A stretch of DNA of 5,811 nucleotides from Chloroflexota bacterium. GTDB taxonomy: Bacteria > Chloroflexota > Anaerolineae > Anaerolineales > UBA4823. Location of the stretch: the NCBI GenBank assembly GCA_023395675.1, contig JAEWYL010000026.1, positions 1 to 5,811 on the forward strand, given 5' to 3'. Positions 4,880-5,811 of this stretch are shown in pieces; position 1 is the first letter of the stretch; every line of letters begins with the position of its first letter. The notes below the pieces were generated by a model, which searched no databases, had not been told where the DNA came from, and was given only the letters and a program-made list of their open reading frames with translations. The translations under genes and the position numbers were made by a program.

Positions 4880-5811
4880 ATGAAATCAAACCGCTGGACC
4901 GTTTTGCTATTGGCTGTTATGATGATCGTAACGCTGGCGCTGGGCGCCTCCCTGGTTACCACCTCCCAGGCGCAGACCCCGGGCGGGCAGATCTGCTACG
5001 CCATCGCCGACAACGACGATCATCGTAACCTGGACACGCTGACGATTGCCGATTTCGATACACGCACCGAGATCCTGATCGGCACCACCAACACCGACAA
5101 CGTGGAGGCCATCGCCTTCCACCCCCCCACCGGGCGGCTTTTCGGCGCGCAGCGTGATACGCTCGGCACTTTCAATCTGACCACGGCCCAGTTTACCCCG
5201 GTCGGCGGGACCTTCGGCTCCGGTTCGGGCGAATACGGCAATATCCAGATCAATGACGTGGACGCCCTCACCTTCGACGCCGTAACCGGAATCCTGTGGG
5301 GCGCCAGCCGCCGTTCCGCTGCAGGCGAGCATGACGTCTTCGTGCAGATTGATATCACCACCGGGGCCATCGTTCAAGACGCCTTCGGTCCCAACGTGGA
5401 TTACGTGGTGGCCCGCCCTCCGGCGGGGAACGGCGATTTCGTAGATATCGACGATATGGCGATTGACCCGCTCACCCAGATCATGTACGCCACCGCCAAC
5501 GACGCCGGGCAGCGCGACCACCTGGTGACGGTGGATCGTGTCACCGGCGTGATCACCGACCTGGGCCTGCTGGGCGTGAACGATATGGAAGGCCTGGCTT
5601 TCGACACCACCGGGGAGCTGATCGGCACCACCGGTAAGGTGGGCGGCGTTACCGCCAACAGCCTGTTCGAGATTGACAAGGACACCGCGGTCGCCAACGT
5701 GGACTCGCACTTCCCGCTTTCGATCGGGGGCGCGTTCGATTACGAAGGGGTGGACTGCCTGACCTCCTGGACCATCCAGACCCGCACCCCCACGCCGACC
5801 AATACTTCGAG
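4880..5811 (+). CDS. exported beta-propeller-like protein, 3' end outside window
   Basis: 310 codons are visible, with no stop. GAGGG at 4867-4871 precedes the ATG. A Sec signal peptide is clear: K2 and R5, hydrophobic core about 7-27, likely cleavage after S-Q-A (29-31). The mature part shows four repeats of a D-x-(E/D)-x-(hydrophobic)-(A/T)-(F/I)-(D/H) strand, then T-G-x-(L/I) and a G-A or A-T end, at residues 74-90, 126-142, 189-205 and 235-251. Each is followed by a strand ending near T-x-G (95-110, 154-170, 215-232, 262-279). This is the pattern of propeller blades. The only two cysteines, C39 and C293, flank the repeats. The visible end, T-R-T-P-T-P-T-N-T, starts a Thr/Pro linker typical of modular surface proteins, so more domains are expected. 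Ligand and role unknown. Confidence 0.9.
   Translation, partial: MKSNRWTVLLLAVMMIVTLALGASLVTTSQAQTPGGQICYAIADNDDHRNLDTLTIADFDTRTEILIGTTNTDNVEAIAFHPPTGRLFGAQRDTLGTFNLTTAQFTPVGGTFGSGSGEYGNIQINDVDALTFDAVTGILWGASRRSAAGEHDVFVQIDITTGAIVQDAFGPNVDYVVARPPAGNGDFVDIDDMAIDPLTQIMYATANDAGQRDHLVTVDRVTGVITDLGLLGVNDMEGLAFDTTGELIGTTGKVGGVTANSLFEIDKDTAVANVDSHFPLSIGGAFDYEGVDCLTSWTIQTRTPTPTNTS

Noticed and set aside
4907..5710. A 267-codon minus-strand open frame opposite the exported protein gene
   Set aside because: The plus-strand frame has a signal peptide, repeats and a ribosome binding site. The antisense product is a compositional shadow rich in Gly, Val and His.

Overview
The window reads like a high-GC, free-living bacterium, most probably a member of the Chloroflexota (Anaerolineae-like). 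The support is indirect. The rightmost gene is an exported protein whose propeller-like domain runs into a Thr/Pro linker (TPTPTNT) of the kind common in that group. Several genes appear to have very short or absent leaders. The small operon partners are not familiar from Proteobacteria or Firmicutes. No mobile element, CRISPR array, rRNA or tRNA was seen.

Layout. Positions 1-255 are C-rich on the plus strand and hold no gene I can defend. Positions 264-340 hold a cluster of hairpins that closes a minus-strand operon. That operon runs leftward from about 2185 to 346 and has four genes: an unknown 176-aa protein, an unknown 147-aa protein, a stand-alone CinA C-terminal-type nicotinamide-nucleotide amidase (pncC), and a 79-aa beta-rich protein with a GTG start. 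A divergent intergenic region (2160-2263) separates it from a complete uvrC (2264-4138, plus strand), which encodes the nucleotide-excision-repair incision nuclease with all its diagnostic residues.

Downstream of uvrC is a compact unit: a perfect TATAAT box, a possible 11-codon leaderless ORF, about 140 nt capable of extensive folding, a good Shine-Dalgarno site, a 42-aa single-span membrane microprotein (4316-4444), and a strong terminator (4488-4538). uvrC has no terminator of its own, so its transcript may continue through the microprotein to that terminator. A 341-nt relatively AT-rich intergenic stretch with another TATAAT follows. The 5' part of a secreted propeller-like protein gene (4880 to the window end) comes last.

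How the genes relate. uvrC (DNA repair) and pncC (pyridine-nucleotide salvage, cleaning up deamidated NMN) are housekeeping genes. The divergent arrangement allows shared regulation, but no SOS-type operator was seen between them. The most interesting part is the structured leader plus microprotein after uvrC. The rest is fairly ordinary chromosomal sequence.
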